Shown: piece after piece, positions 46,266 through 58,314 of the stretch
Position numbering within the stretch: the stretch's first letter is position 1
How the letters are laid out: the number at the start of each line of letters is the position of its first letter
Notes under the pieces: generated by a model
Database searches by the model: none
What the model saw: the letters and a program-made list of their open reading frames with translations, nothing else
What the model was told of the DNA's origin: nothing
Program-made: the position numbers and the translations under genes
Source of the DNA: Morella rubra
Lineage: Eukaryota > Streptophyta > Magnoliopsida > Fagales > Myricaceae
Length of the DNA stretch: 64,000 nt
Direction: 5' to 3'
Assembly: GCA_003952965.2 (NCBI GenBank)
Contig: CM025855.1
Location: forward strand, 29,726,835-29,790,834

Positions 46266-46924
46266 ACTTATCCCCCAAAGAATCTCAAAACCACGTATTG
46301 TAGCAAAGTATTGGCAATTGAGGGTTTAAGAATGCAAGCTCCATCAAAGGAAAGTTGCTTCGAAAGCAAAACATCCTCGCATGCCGTACAGAATTCCTTC
46401 GATGTGGACGTGGTTTCTACAGCCTTTATTGAGTTATCAAAGTGCATGGCGGCATGGAGCAGATTAAATTTGTATGCCCTAGGACAGATATATTCTATCT
46501 AGGGCCCAAACCAAACTGCAAAATAACTTTTTGTCGAAGAAAGAATAAATTATTCCTGACATGCAACATCATTGCTTTCAACCCACTAATTTGTGCGCAA
46601 GGTTCGATGATGCAAATTCGTTTGGAATACAGTATAGCCTGAATTTTCTAGTCACGCTTGTTCATTGACAGTTAATTAACTGCTAATAAAGCGGTTCACT
46701 TTAATTAACTACTATTTAGTAAAATAACCGTACCAATCTAAATTATCAGTCTATTCAACCCTCAGATCTTACAGAAACTGAAAATAACAAGATCATCCCG
46801 ATCAAAAGATCAAAATTACATTGAGCCGCAGCTGCGGCATATCGGTTGCCTCTTGCGAATATCTCAACAGATATCTAACTTGAAATTTTGACGAGCTGAC
46901 TCAGTAGGTCAACTTCTTAGGCAT
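46266..46924. repeat. amidase upstream region, copy 3, right part
   Basis: This resumes at ACTTATCCCCCAAAG exactly where 34987 left off and runs to the deletion point in amidase B. It matches 22490-23115 and 53955-54625. Confidence 0.8.
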
Positions 46925-49002
46925 TTTCGGTCGAATTACGCACCCAGCGATTGGAGCGGCAGAAGTGGCCAAGGAAAGGTAAAGTGATAAAGTTTAAGCA
47001 CTTAATTTGATTTTGCGCATGCAAGCCCACATGGGATTCAAGCGGATATAATAATATTTTAACTAGGTGAAAGGATGTTCATAAACTGATCAAACATATT
47101 AAACAGTTAATTAAGTCTAGTTTTAAAGAAAAGTTATGATTTAATATAATATTCAAGAGCTAGAGCTTTTAAGTTTGAACCATGGCATTACACCTCAGTA
47201 CAATATAGCAACATCAATTGAGACAATCAGATTCACCTTTCTAATTAGTCAAAAGTTGAAGGACGATTCGGTTATTACAGAATCCATATGTTCTGTAAAC
47301 AGACCCTTGTGGATCAAGTAGTGGATCAGCTATATCAGTTGCAGCGAATTTAGTAGCAGTGTCACTGGCGACAGAAACAGACGGCTCGATTATATGTCCA
47401 TCAAGTCATAACTCAGCAGTGGGTATCAAACCAACCGTTGGTCTAACCAGTCGTGCTGGTGTTATCCCAATCTCTCCTAGACAAGACACTGTTGGGTAAT
47501 TTCTTACTTCGTGGATAGATTAATATACATTCTCGGATATTATATAGAGCTAGAAGTTAAGGATTTAGAGAACTGTAAATTTTTCTCTGTCTGGCTCCGT
47601 ACTCTCTTAGTAAACAAAGGAATAGGTATGCAGAGCTTTTGTATTTTAATTAGATCAGGTACTATTTTACTCTGAATTTCGATAAAATTTTCTGTGATTT
47701 TGAAAGAAAGTGTTGTCTAGCTTAGGTCTATACGTATGTCTCATATGCTGTCCCTATTTATCATGCCATGTCGATTGGAACAGGCCCATCTGCAGGACGG
47801 TATCAGATGTCGTCTACGTTCTTGGTGAGATTGTTGGTCTGGACTACCGCGATAAAGCGACCATCAAAGCATCACTCTACATTCCACACAGTGGCTATAA
47901 ACAATTTCTCAAGGCTAATGGGCTCAAGGGAAAGAGGTTGGGGATAGTGAGAAAGCCCTTCTTCGATTTCGGCGATGACAATGTCTTGAGAAAAATATTT
48001 CATCAACATCTTAAAACTCTAAGGTAACACGACATGCTTTGCATGATGTCCCAAATACCACGTTTCAATGATCCGTAAAATTACTCGAGCTAGAAACTTT
48101 GCTCATAATTCCTGAGGCAGTCTCTTATGTATCCTGATCTTACGTTAATCTGCCAAAATTTGAGGTAGGAAGGTGCAGTTTTGGTGGATAATGTTGAAAT
48201 TGCCAACATTGAAGTTATCTTGAATCGGGCCTCGGAAACTACAGCATTGCTAATAGAATTCAAAACATCGCTGAATTGTTGGTGTGAGCTGTCAAGATTC
48301 AAGTTAAGAAAGATATAGCAGTAAATATAGAATCGACACAATCAAGCGATGACCATGATACTTGCCTAGAAATCTGTATAGCTGAAAATGGAAGTGCAAG
48401 TTTTCCTATTTATCTGTATTCTCGCAATGTAAAGAATATTGAGTTATGTCAAAAGACAAAAGTTGACATGAATAAATACCTAAAAGAGGTTGTGTCTTCC
48501 CCAGTGCGTACCTTGGCAGATGTCATAGCCTTCAACAACAAGTTCTCGGACTTGGTTAGTATATGTACAATCTCATAATTCTACCATCATATCCTAATTA
48601 ATTAGGCGCATCCTCAAATGACAGATTTATTTGAATGGCCGTGTAGGAGAAGACTAAAGAGTATGGGCAAAACTTCTTTCTGGGATCGCAAGCTACAAAC
48701 GGGTTTGGTGACAAAGAGAAGGCTGCATTGCTTGATATGTCAAGGCTGACATTAAATGGTTTTGTGAAGGTGATGAAGGAGCATAAACTTGATGCACTGG
48801 TGACTCCAGGCGCAGACTTTACCCCTGTCCTTGCCATTGGGGGCTTCCCTGGAATTAGTGTCCCTGCAGGATACGGCAGTAATGGGGTGCCAATTGATAT
48901 CTGCTTTGGAGGACTAAGGGGTTCGAGCCAAAGTTGATTGAAATTGCATATGGCTTCGAGCAAGCTACTAAGATTAGGAAGCCACCCAGTTTTAAGCCTT
49001 GA
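46925..49002 (+). pseudogene. amidase copy B, heavily broken
   Basis: Exon 1 keeps only its last 55 bases or so (to 46979). The start codon through the SEWA-coding region is deleted, and the join CTTAGGCATTTTCGG shows GGC microhomology. Exon 2 (47281-47495) has a stop after NPYVL. Exon 3 (47784-48023) is full length. Exon 4 (48165-48554) has a weakened acceptor (TTTGAG), a TAG as its first full codon and a 192-bp LTR insert. Exon 5 (48647-49002) lacks one base near 48926. It cannot encode an enzyme. Confidence 0.92.
48277..48468. mobile_element. 192-bp solo LTR (TRIM/SMART-like) in amidase B exon 4
   Basis: The insert begins TGTTGGTGTGAGC and ends GTTGACA, giving TG...CA ends, and is flanked by the 5-bp repeat TGAAT (48272-48276, 48469-48473). 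Copies A and C have the uninterrupted exon. The size fits the very short LTRs of TRIM or SMART elements. No internal region remains. Confidence 0.85.
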
Positions 49003-50398
49003 AGTCTACAAGCAGCCTCCATCCAAAAGTTTTAGAACTTGTACTGATAACTATATATATATACATATATGTATCATCCAGCTTGATAAATGTGCTGGTA
49101 TCCGGTGATGGGTGTGTATCAACTATAAGCTGTTCTACTAATAAATCTTATTTGGTTTAATATTAATTCCTCTCCCAATTAATAATCTAGTCAGAAAACA
49201 TATAAAAAATTCTTCAAGATATTATGTCGTGCATGCTGGCATGCACATACAGGACAGTACTCTATTTCTCTCAACTTTTAAGTTAATTCCAACGTCACTT
49301 CCTCCTGTGTGAATACCATGCGCTATGAAATCAACTTCGATGGTTTAGGCCACGCGATATCGAAAAGGGAGCACGAATTCCATAATTACGTGACAAAAGT
49401 CATGAGTATCTTCTTCTAAGAAATATTGCTCTAGTACCCTATGATTAGGTGAGCAACTATACCTATACATAGTCAACCAACCAAACCATTGAACTTCTTT
49501 GTTTCGTTTGTAAAAGGATCCCTTCCTAAAATTTGAAAATAAAGAAAGTGGGAACTAGCTAGGAGGTTCTTTGATGTTAATATGAACAGCCCAAAATTAA
49601 TAATCAGGTAGAGTATTGTGTCACATGACTTTTGCATGTCAAATATTTGTCATTCAAGATATTTAGCCTAATAAAATAATATATCTCTCTCATCAAATCA
49701 TCTCTTTTTATCATAATAAATATAAAATAGTTACGATTCTCATATACCAAAATTTTCAAACTCTCACAATTTTTGACATGAAAACACCGAGTTTCGTTCT
49801 TTCGGTTCTTTTTTTAAGCCTTCAACGTTCAATCCTATCCCGGGGCCTAAATCCGCTACACGTTTTTGTCGAGGTACAAGTTCATGGTAACGGTGCTGTT
49901 CGGTTCCATGGTAGAAGAAAGGTAATTCATGACTCATGAGTTCGTAGTCAAACGTGGCCCTTTCTTTGTGGTAGGATTGCAGCCTTTCCCACCGAAAAAT
50001 AGAAGTTCTGTTTGGAAGTGTATAGTAATTTGGGTATAGTTGTGTAAAACTTTTTTCTGCTAACTTCTTTCTAGTTTGGATGTGTAAATCACTCTTTTAA
50101 TTCGAAGTCACCGTGCCTAACAAGGGCGGCGAAGAAATGAAATTGCATCTCTTATTTGATTGTGCTTTCATGATGTTTGGGATATATATGCATATCTTTT
50201 GTTCTACCGAAAGATGATGTATCTTCATATTGAGTTTGCTTTCGTATTGGTGTTGGTACATGATGTGCATATGGTATATGCATAGTTAACCATTGCAGTA
50301 ATAGATTTGTAGCACCAAGGAATTCAAAAGATAAAAAAACAAATTAAGAAGAAGAAGCCTACCTTTTCAAATTCTGGTGATTGCGGATTTACGCCCCC
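49003..50398. other. amidase B 3' flank, no gene
   Basis: This is a near-identical copy of 25517-26878 with small indels (longer TA microsatellite at about 49051, extra bases at about 50226-50260). No ORF is conserved with its counterpart. Confidence 0.65.
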
Positions 50399-51294
50399 TG
50401 CCGAGGGGGGGTGAATAAATCTAACTTTAAAATTCATCTAGCACAATCATCAAATCAATAAATAAACTTGTAAAGAAATTAATCAAACGCATAAAGAGAC
50501 AAGAGATTTGATGACGAAGTGGAAAACCTTTGAAAAACCATTCAAAGGAAAAACCACTCGGGCTAGTAGCCACCTGAAATCCACTAAGAAGAAATCCTTA
50601 CAACAGTGATTCAGACACGGGCAACCCCAGTTGCTTGACTCTGACAACCCTGATGTAATAATCCAAGCATGCTCAGATCTGCTCCAAGCAGTAATCACCT
50701 CAACCCTTGAGGTTCTTCTTAATGATCTTCACGAACACCCTTGTTCTTCAACTACCTTCAACACTATGAAGGGACAAAGTAGTATATAGGAAGAGTAGAG
50801 AGAAATTCAATATCTTGAAGCACTAATTTTCTAGGGTTTTTCTCTCAAGGAAGGGGGCACAAAAACTCTCAAAGGAAGCCTATATATCACGTTCCAGTCG
50901 GCCTCTCACGAACCCTAGTAGGGTTTCAAAAATCATCCACAAGGGAATCCCAAAAATCTAGCAATTTTTGAAATTCGCCGGAAGTCGCTCGAGCGTAGGT
51001 CGAGCGCTCATCGAACATGATGTCTCTGTATGAAAAATTCTTAAGAATGCTCGAGTGCCTGTCGAGCGTTAGTCGAACATGATGTCTCTGTATGAATATT
51101 TTCAAGGACGCTCGAGCGCCGGTCGAGCGTTAGTCAAACGTGATGTCTCTATATGAATATTTTTTCAAAGTCGAACGTGAAGACTTTGGACAGACCATTG
51201 ATTCTAACTCTTGAACAAATATGTGTACCAAAAATACAACTCGATCAAGACATATTTTGACGCGGAATGATGCCAAAACAACAAAAACCTAACA
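50399..51294 (-). mobile_element. 896-bp solo LTR, Copia-like, with 62-bp internal repeats
   Basis: Copy 1 reads ACGCCCCCTGTTCC uninterrupted (26869-26882). Here the site is split by sequence from TGCCGAGGGG to CCTAACA, then CCCTGTTCC. On the minus strand it starts TGTTAGG and ends CCCCCTCGGCA, and the C-rich end resembles Copia LTRs. The target repeat is CCCTG if the element begins at 50401, or CCC if it begins at TG. There is no internal coding region. Confidence 0.75.
50987..51172. repeat. three 61-62 bp tandem repeats within the solo LTR
   Basis: Units start at GCTCGAGCG (50987), GCTCGAGTG (51049) and GCTCGAGCG (51110). Each includes GTCGAGCG, TCGAAC or TCAAAC, and GATGTCTCTGTATGAA. Confidence 0.85.
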
Positions 51295-51439
51295 CCCTGT
51301 TCCTTGTTTTGGGTAAGTGGTAACTTGTAATGTTTTAAACTAAAATTTACAAGAGTTGGGGGAAACCCTCCCTCATATAGCCTGGGACACTATCCCTCAA
51401 TACGTAGTATAACCCACAATTAAGTGCATCCCAGCAAAA

Positions 51440-52957
51440 GATGATGTCGAAAAATGCTAGTATTTGGGTTCAAGCTCTTAGTGTGAAATATTGTCACGGT
51501 TCATCCTTGCTGAAGGCTAGAGAGTCACATGGCGCCTCGTGGGCTTGGCAAAGTATGATGAGTACGAGGGACATTGTGGAGGCGGGGTTTTGTTGGAAAA
51601 TTAACACGGGGCAGGAGCTAAATTTATGGACCGATCCCTGGGTCCCGGCCCGGCATTGCAGGTTTTATTCCTAAAATCAAATGGGGTGCTGTGGTGCCTC
51701 GTACCCTTAATGTTGTCAGCGATCTAATTGACTCTCAATCAGCTAGCTGGAAAAGCAGATCTTATTCGTGATGTTTTTGAGGATTCTTCGGCAAAAACGA
51801 TCTTGAGCATCCCCCTTTCTACTCCCTCCTCACAAGATACACCTCGTTGGATTCTCTCAGCCAAAGGAGTCTACACGGTGAAGGACGCTTATCTCACCGA
51901 ACAACACTTCCGTTTTCAGGACACAGTACCTTTAACCAAGCAGGAGTGGCAGAAAATCTGGCGTCTTAAAGTTCAGCACCGGCTGAAACTTTTGTTCTGT
52001 AAACTTGCAGCAAATGCTTTGTCGCTATGTAGGGGTTTTCAATCAGCTCCTCGTCCTTGTATCCTTTATGGAAGTATGGTGGAAACTCCGGAGCATTTGT
52101 TCTTGGAATGCTCGACTAGCTCTCGGTTATGGCAATTGGGACCTTGGCCTATGTTAACTCTTCCGTTCGCTGGTTTTTCTATTCATCGTTGAATTAAATT
52201 TATCTTGAATCCTGCGAATTTACCTCAGGAAGTGCAAGCTGATTGGCCCAAAATGATGCTGGCGGTTACTATATCGATTGATGCCAATTTGGACTACAAG
52301 AAATAAGCTTGTTCATGAGGGACAATCTTTCAATTTTTGGTTAACTTGTTAAATCTATTCATAGGCGCTATTTTAATCACTGTGAAGCTAGCATGGAAAC
52401 AGCTACATAATGTCGCTTTGATATCTTGGACTCCTTCTCGTGAACATGCCCTCAAGATTAACTATGATGCGGCTCTGCAGGCAGGGTGGATTTGTGAGGC
52501 AGCAGTTTGCAGAAACTGGAAGGGGGAAGTTCTCCGCGTGCGATTCTGCAAATTCCGTGGACTTGACCCTATCGTTGGAGAAACTCGAGCAGCCAGATTT
52601 GCGTGTTCACTGGCTGCGCTAATTTACAGGTTTTGAAATCTGTTTTGAAGGGGATGCACGCAATCTGGTTTCACAGGTGGTTGACTCTGATTCTATCCCT
52701 GATTGGAAAATTGAAGCTGAGCTTGTTACTATTCGGGCTCTTCTACGTCTCCATCCTTTGTGCTGTTTCGAGTGTATTCCGAGAGAAGGCAATTTCTTGG
52801 CTCGTGAGCTTGCAAGCTGGGGAATGTCTAAGGATCACCAGGAAACTTGTACTCTGCTTGATATTCCTTCCGATATTGTAACTTGTGATGATTTTGCGGT
52901 CTATCGTAGAGTCTTGGTTGTTGGTTGATTTCATTTTATGTAGAAAAAAAAAATTAT
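51440..52957 (+). mobile_element. 5'-truncated L1-like LINE, copy 2
   Basis: This is the same element as 27011-28525, with the same 15-bp flanks (51425-51439, 52958-52972) and the same C/G mismatch between them. The coding remnant again covers the RT zinc-binding region (51728-52192) and the RNase H-like domain (about 52440-52925). Independent point changes, such as a stop at about 52190, show that it has drifted since duplication. Confidence 0.9.
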
Positions 52958-53129
52958 TGCATCGCAGCAAAACAAAGGACACAGACAATCAACTGCAGTG
53001 TTAGACCTCAAGCAGAATCCGCTTGGTTCTTACAAAATTCTCTTATCTCCAACCGTCGAGTTCCCCTGTCATGGAGTCGTGCATTCCTTGCCGTCCATAC
53101 ATAATAAATCACAGCACTAATGGGAATCT

Positions 53130-54626
53130 TCTGCTCTTTTTTTTTTTTTCCTAACGTAAAGGAGGAAAAAAGTCGCAAAGCAGAATAAAAGCAGGAATGC
53201 TACAAGGACCAAAAAAGCCAATAAACATAGAACGAGCAGCCCACTGAGCCAGCAGATGGACTTGCTGGTTTTTTTTTTCTTTTCTGAGCAAAGACATACT
53301 ATTATTAAACTAAAAGAAAGCACAAACAGAGTACATCAAACCCCTTAAGGGGGTTCAAAACCTGCGTAAACCCAAGGAAACCAGAGTTCTACGGCCTTGA
53401 TCGTTTGCAAACTTTTTGAAAACTAATATAATGCTTGGCATTTGCCGATTTTTCTTTAGATACCCCATTATTTATAACAAATTTATTGATAATATTCAAT
53501 AAAATGAAATCATAATCCTGGAAAATTGACTCAAGTGATGATACCTAAATACATACACGTCTATTCCATGCTGGATTTGTTGAGTTATGCAACTCTTGGA
53601 GGATTTTTCTTTCTTTCCTCTTTTTGTCTCAAATCTAGTAGGTTTTAGGCAAAATGCTTTGGGGGAATTTTGTCATTTTCATGGCAGTACTACACTCCAA
53701 AATACTAACTTTAATTTGAACTCATCACATGGAAGAAGTCCTTGGTGCCAACTATTATGATTAGAACCATTAGCAAATCTAAAACTACAACTAAGAGGAA
53801 GCTCAAGTAAATGTAGTCCCACGAAATTCGAGGATCTTGCTGTTTAAGTCTCCTGGGAATCTTCCTGCTCACTTGCAACAAAGAGTTAGCATTGCACTCT
53901 CTTGCTGTCCAATGAAGGAATTCATCTCAATCGTATTTCCACCTCTGCAGTAAGCACTTATCCCCCAAAGAATATCAAAACCACATATTGTAGCAAAGTA
54001 TTGGCAATTGAGGGTTTAAGAATGCAAGCTCCATCAAAGGAAAGTTGCTTCGAAAGCAAAAGATCCTCGCATGCTGTACAGAATTCCTTCGATGTGGATG
54101 TGGTCTCTACAGCCTTTATTGAGTTATCAAAGTGGTGGCATGGACCAGATTAGCTTTGTATGCCCTAGGACAGATATATTCTATCTAGGGCCCAAACCAA
54201 ACTGCAAAATAACTTTTTGTCGAAGAAAGAAGAAATTATTCCTGACATGCAACGTCATTGCTTTCAACCCACTAATTTGTGCTACCCCACTAACTTGTGC
54301 GCAAGGTTCGATGATGCAAATTCGTTTGGAATATAATATAGCCTGAATTTTCTTGTCACGCTTGTTCATTAACAGTTAATTAACTGCTAATAAAGCGGTT
54401 CACTTTAATTAACTACTATTTAGTCAACTAACCGTGCCAATCTAAATTATCAGTCAAATCAACCCTCAATCTTCACAGAAACTGAAAATAACAAGATCAT
54501 CCCGATCAAAAGATCAAAATTACAAAGAGCCGCAGCTGCGGCATATCGGTTGCCTCTTGCGAATATCCAACAGATATCTAACTTGAAATCTCGACGAGCT
54601 GACTCAGTGGGTCAACTTCTTAGGCC
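53130..54626. repeat. amidase upstream region, copy 4 (upstream of the intact gene)
   Basis: This matches copies 1-3, with the T run at 53269 and antisense LINE tail. It contains the uninterrupted hAT target site (about 54490-54500) and the uninterrupted CACTA target site (53950-53962). It ends at the amidase C start codon and so should hold that gene's promoter; no convincing TATA box stands out. Confidence 0.8.
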
Positions 54627-57019
54627 ATGGCTACAAAAGCACCACCACATTTGCCTCTCTTTTGGTCACTGCTGCTTATTCTTCTAGCCATATCTTCGTC
54701 TGAGTCACTCACCGTCAGAGGCCATGGGTTCTATAATATCACGAACCACTCGATCTCGCTCGAGGAAGCAAGCGTGCGCGACCTCCAGCTCGCTCTCGAG
54801 CGAAACCAACTCACTTCGAGGCAACTCGTTGAGTTCTACCTTAGACGAATCCGGAGACTCAACCCGATCCTTAAGGCGGTCATAGAGGTGAACCCAGAGG
54901 CGCTGTACCAAGCTGAAAAGGCGGACAGCGAGCGCAAGGCGAAGGCGCCTGGCTCACTCTCAGGTTTGCATGGTATACCTGTTCTGCTCAAGGATAACAT
55001 AGCAACCAAGGATAAGCTCAATACTACGGCTGGATCCTACGCACTCCTCGGCTCAGTCGTGCCAAGGGATGCTGGCGTTGTCAGGAAGTTGAGGAAAGCT
55101 GGGGCTATAATAATAGGGAAGGCCAGCTTGAGCGAGTGGGCATATTTTCGGTCGAATTACGCACCCAGCGGTTGGAGCGGCAGAAGTGGCCAAGGAAAGG
55201 TAAAGTGTTAAAGTTTAAGCACTTAATTAAGCAAACCCGCGTGGGATTCAAGAGGACACAATGATATTATAACTAGGTGAAAAGATGTTCATAAACTGTA
55301 CATTTCAAAGATATTAAACAGTTAATTAAGTCTAGTTTGAAAGAAAAGCTATGATTTAATATAATATTCAAGAACTAAAGCTCTTAAGTTTGAACCATAG
55401 CATTACACGTCAGTACAATATAGCAACATCAATTGAGACAATCAGATTCACCTTTTTAATTAGTCTAAAGTTGAAGGACAATCCGGTTATTGCAGAATCC
55501 ATATGTTCTATCGGCAGGCCCTTGTGGATCAAGTAGTGGATCAGCTATATCAGTTGCAGCGAATTTAGTAGCAATGTCACTGGGGACGGACACATCCGGC
55601 TCGATTATATGTCCATCAAGTTATAACTCAGCAGTGGGTATCAGACCAACTGTTGGTCTAACTAGTCGTGCTGGTGTTATCCCAATCTCCCCTAGACAAG
55701 ACACCGTAGGGTAATTTCTTACTTCGTGGGTAGATTAATATACATTTTGGAAAATTATATGGAGCTATAAGTTAAGGATTTAGCGAACTGTAAATTGTTC
55801 TCTGCCTAACTCCGTACTCTCTTAGTAAACAAAGGAAGAGGTATGCAGAGCTTTTGTATTTTAATTAGATCAGGTACTATTTACCCTGAACTTTGATAAA
55901 AATTTGTGTGATTTTGAAAGAAAATGTTGTCTAGCTTAAGTCTATATATATGTCTCATATGCTATCCCTATTTGTCATGCCATGTCGATTGGAACAGGCC
56001 CATCTGTAGGACGGTATCAGATGCTGTCTACGTTCTTGATCAGATTGCAGGTCTGGACTACCGAGATAAAGCAACTATCAAAGCATCACTATACATTCCA
56101 CGCGGTGGCTATAAACAATTTCTCAAGGCTAATGGGCTCAGGGGAAAGAGGTTGGGGATAGTGAGAAAGCCCTTCTTTGATTTCGACGATGATGTCGTCT
56201 TGAGAACAATATTTGAGCAACATCTTAAAACTCTAAGGTAACACGACATGCTTTGCATGATGTCCCAAATACCACGTTTCAATGATCCGTAAAATTACTC
56301 GAGTTAGAAACTTTGCTCTTAATTCCTGAGGCAGTCTCTTATATATCCTCATCTTATGTTAATCTGCCCAAATTTCAGGCAGGAAGGTGCAATTTTGGTG
56401 GATAATGTTGAAATTGCCAACATTGAAGTTATCTTGAATCGGACCTTGGAAACTACAGCATTGCTAATAGAATTCAAACCATCGTTGAATAAATACCTAA
56501 AAGAGCTTGTGTCTTCCCCAATGCGTTCCTTGGCAGATCTCATAGCCTTCAACAAGAAGTTCTCGGACTTGGTTAGTATATGTACAATCTGATCATAGTT
56601 CTGCCATCATATCCTAATTAGGCGCATCCTCAAATGACAAATTTATTTCAATGGCCGTGTAGGAGAAGACCAAAGAGTATGGGCAAAACCTCTTTCTGGA
56701 ATCGCAAGCTACAAACGGGTTTGGTGACAAAGAGAAGACTGCATTGCTTGATATGTCAAGGCTGACATTAAATGGTTTTGTGAAGGTGATGAAGGAGCAT
56801 AAACTTGATGCACTGGTGACTCCAGGCGAAAACTTTGCCCCTGTCCTTGCCATTGGGGGCTTCCCTGGAATTAGCGTCCCTGCAGGATACGACAGTTACG
56901 GGGTGCCAATTGGTATCTGCTTTGGAGGAATAAGGGGTTCGGAGCCAAAGTTGATTGAAATCGCATATGGCTTCGAGCAAGCTACTAAGATTAGGAAACC
57001 TCCTAGTTTTAAGCCTTGA
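54627..57019 (+). CDS. amidase (amidase-signature family), copy C, five exons, intact
   Basis: Exons 54627-55199, 55496-55710, 55998-56237, 56379-56571 and 56663-57019 join to an uninterrupted 525-residue frame, with GT-AG introns throughout. The N terminus is a hydrophobic signal peptide (LFWSLLLILLAISSS, residues 11-25), so the product probably enters the secretory route. The amidase-signature core has Lys122 in LLKDN, Ser203 in PCGSSSGS as the likely cis-Ser, and Ser227 in GTDTSGSI as nucleophile. Together these are the Ser-Ser-Lys triad. The C-terminal half has DALVTPG, GGFPGISVPAGY, PIGICFGG and SEPKLIEIAY, as in plant probable amidases of the At4g34880 type. It should hydrolyse a carboxamide; the substrate is unknown. 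Copies A and B are its broken paralogues. I chose the ATG at 54627 because it is followed directly by the signal peptide. Confidence 0.93.
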
Positions 57020-58258
57020 AGCCTACGAGCAGCCTTCATCCAAAAGTTTTAGAACTTGTGTAGTGATATATATATATATGTATCATCCGGCTTGATTAAT
57101 GTGCCGGTATCCGGTGATTGGTGTGCATCAACTATAAGCTGTTCTACTAATAAATCTTATTTGATATAATATTATTTCCTCTCCCAATTAATAATCTAGT
57201 CAGAAAACATATCAAAAATTCTTCAAGATTGTCGTGCTGGCATGCACATACGGGACAGTACTCGATTTCTCTCAACCTTTAAGTTAATTCCAACATGGAT
57301 CCTCCTGTGTAAATACCATGCGCTATGAAATCAACTTCGATAGTTTAGGCCACGCGATATCGAAGAGGGAGCACGAGTTCCATAATTACGTGACAAAAGT
57401 CATGAGCACTTTCTTCTAAGAAATATTGTACAACTCTGTATATGATTAGGTGAGCAACTATACCTAAATATAGGCACCAACCAAACCATTCAACTTCTTT
57501 GTTTCGTTTGTAAAGGATCCCTTCCTAAAATTTGAAAATAAAGAAAGTGGGAACTAGCTAGGTCGAGGTTCTTTGATGTTAATATAGACAGCCCAAAATT
57601 AATAATCAGGTAGGTTCCCATGGAAAAATAATCAAAGCAACCAGATAGCACTCGTAGTCCTAATTCTCTATTTCCATGATGTTAATTTGCATGCCAAATA
57701 TTTTTCATCTGGCCTAATAAAATAATCTCTCTTTATTAAATAGTATCTTTTTATCATAATAAATATAAAAAAAAATTATTCAAATAATTTATCTTTACTC
57801 GTAAACTAAAATTGTTAAACTGTCACAAATTTTGAAAGAAAACACCGTGTTTTCGTTCTTTGGGTTTTTTTTTTTTTTTTAAGCCTTAAGCTTTCAATCC
57901 TATCCCGGTGCCTAAATCCACTACACGTTTTATCGAGGTACAAGTTAATGGTAAGAGTCGGTGTTTTCCGGTTCCAGGTTAGAAGAAAGGTAATTCATGA
58001 CTCGTGAGTTCGTAGTCAAACGTGGCCCTTTCTTTGTGGTAGGATTGCAACCTTTCCCACCGAAAAATACAAGGGACGGCAGGCAGGCTCCTCTGCAAAC
58101 TAATTATTAAAGAAATTGGCCCAACCAGAGACAAGTGGACCCCCTGAAGAAGTGGCCGTACTTATTGCTTCTTTGTGCAGTTCAACGACCTCTGAATCTC
58201 TCACATGCTCTATAAACACGTTCCGAAGCCAAGTCCATTGACCCTGGAGTTGTCTCCC
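57020..58258. other. amidase C 3' flank and dirigent upstream region
   Basis: 57020-58064 matches the 3' flanks of copies A and B with more divergence and indels (for example a T run at 57869-57880). Similarity ends at about 58064, after which the sequence is unique to this locus. No ORF is supported. Confidence 0.6.
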
Positions 58259-58264
58259 TATAAA
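58259..58264 (+). promoter_or_regulatory. TATA box of the dirigent gene
   Basis: TATAAA in the context CCCTATAAAGG lies 56 bases before the ATG at 58315, giving a short leader. This also favours that ATG over any earlier in-frame start. Confidence 0.65.
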
Positions 58265-58314
58265 GGTCCCCTAGCCTCCTCTTCTTGGTTTCAAAACTCT
58301 GTCAGACACGAAAA

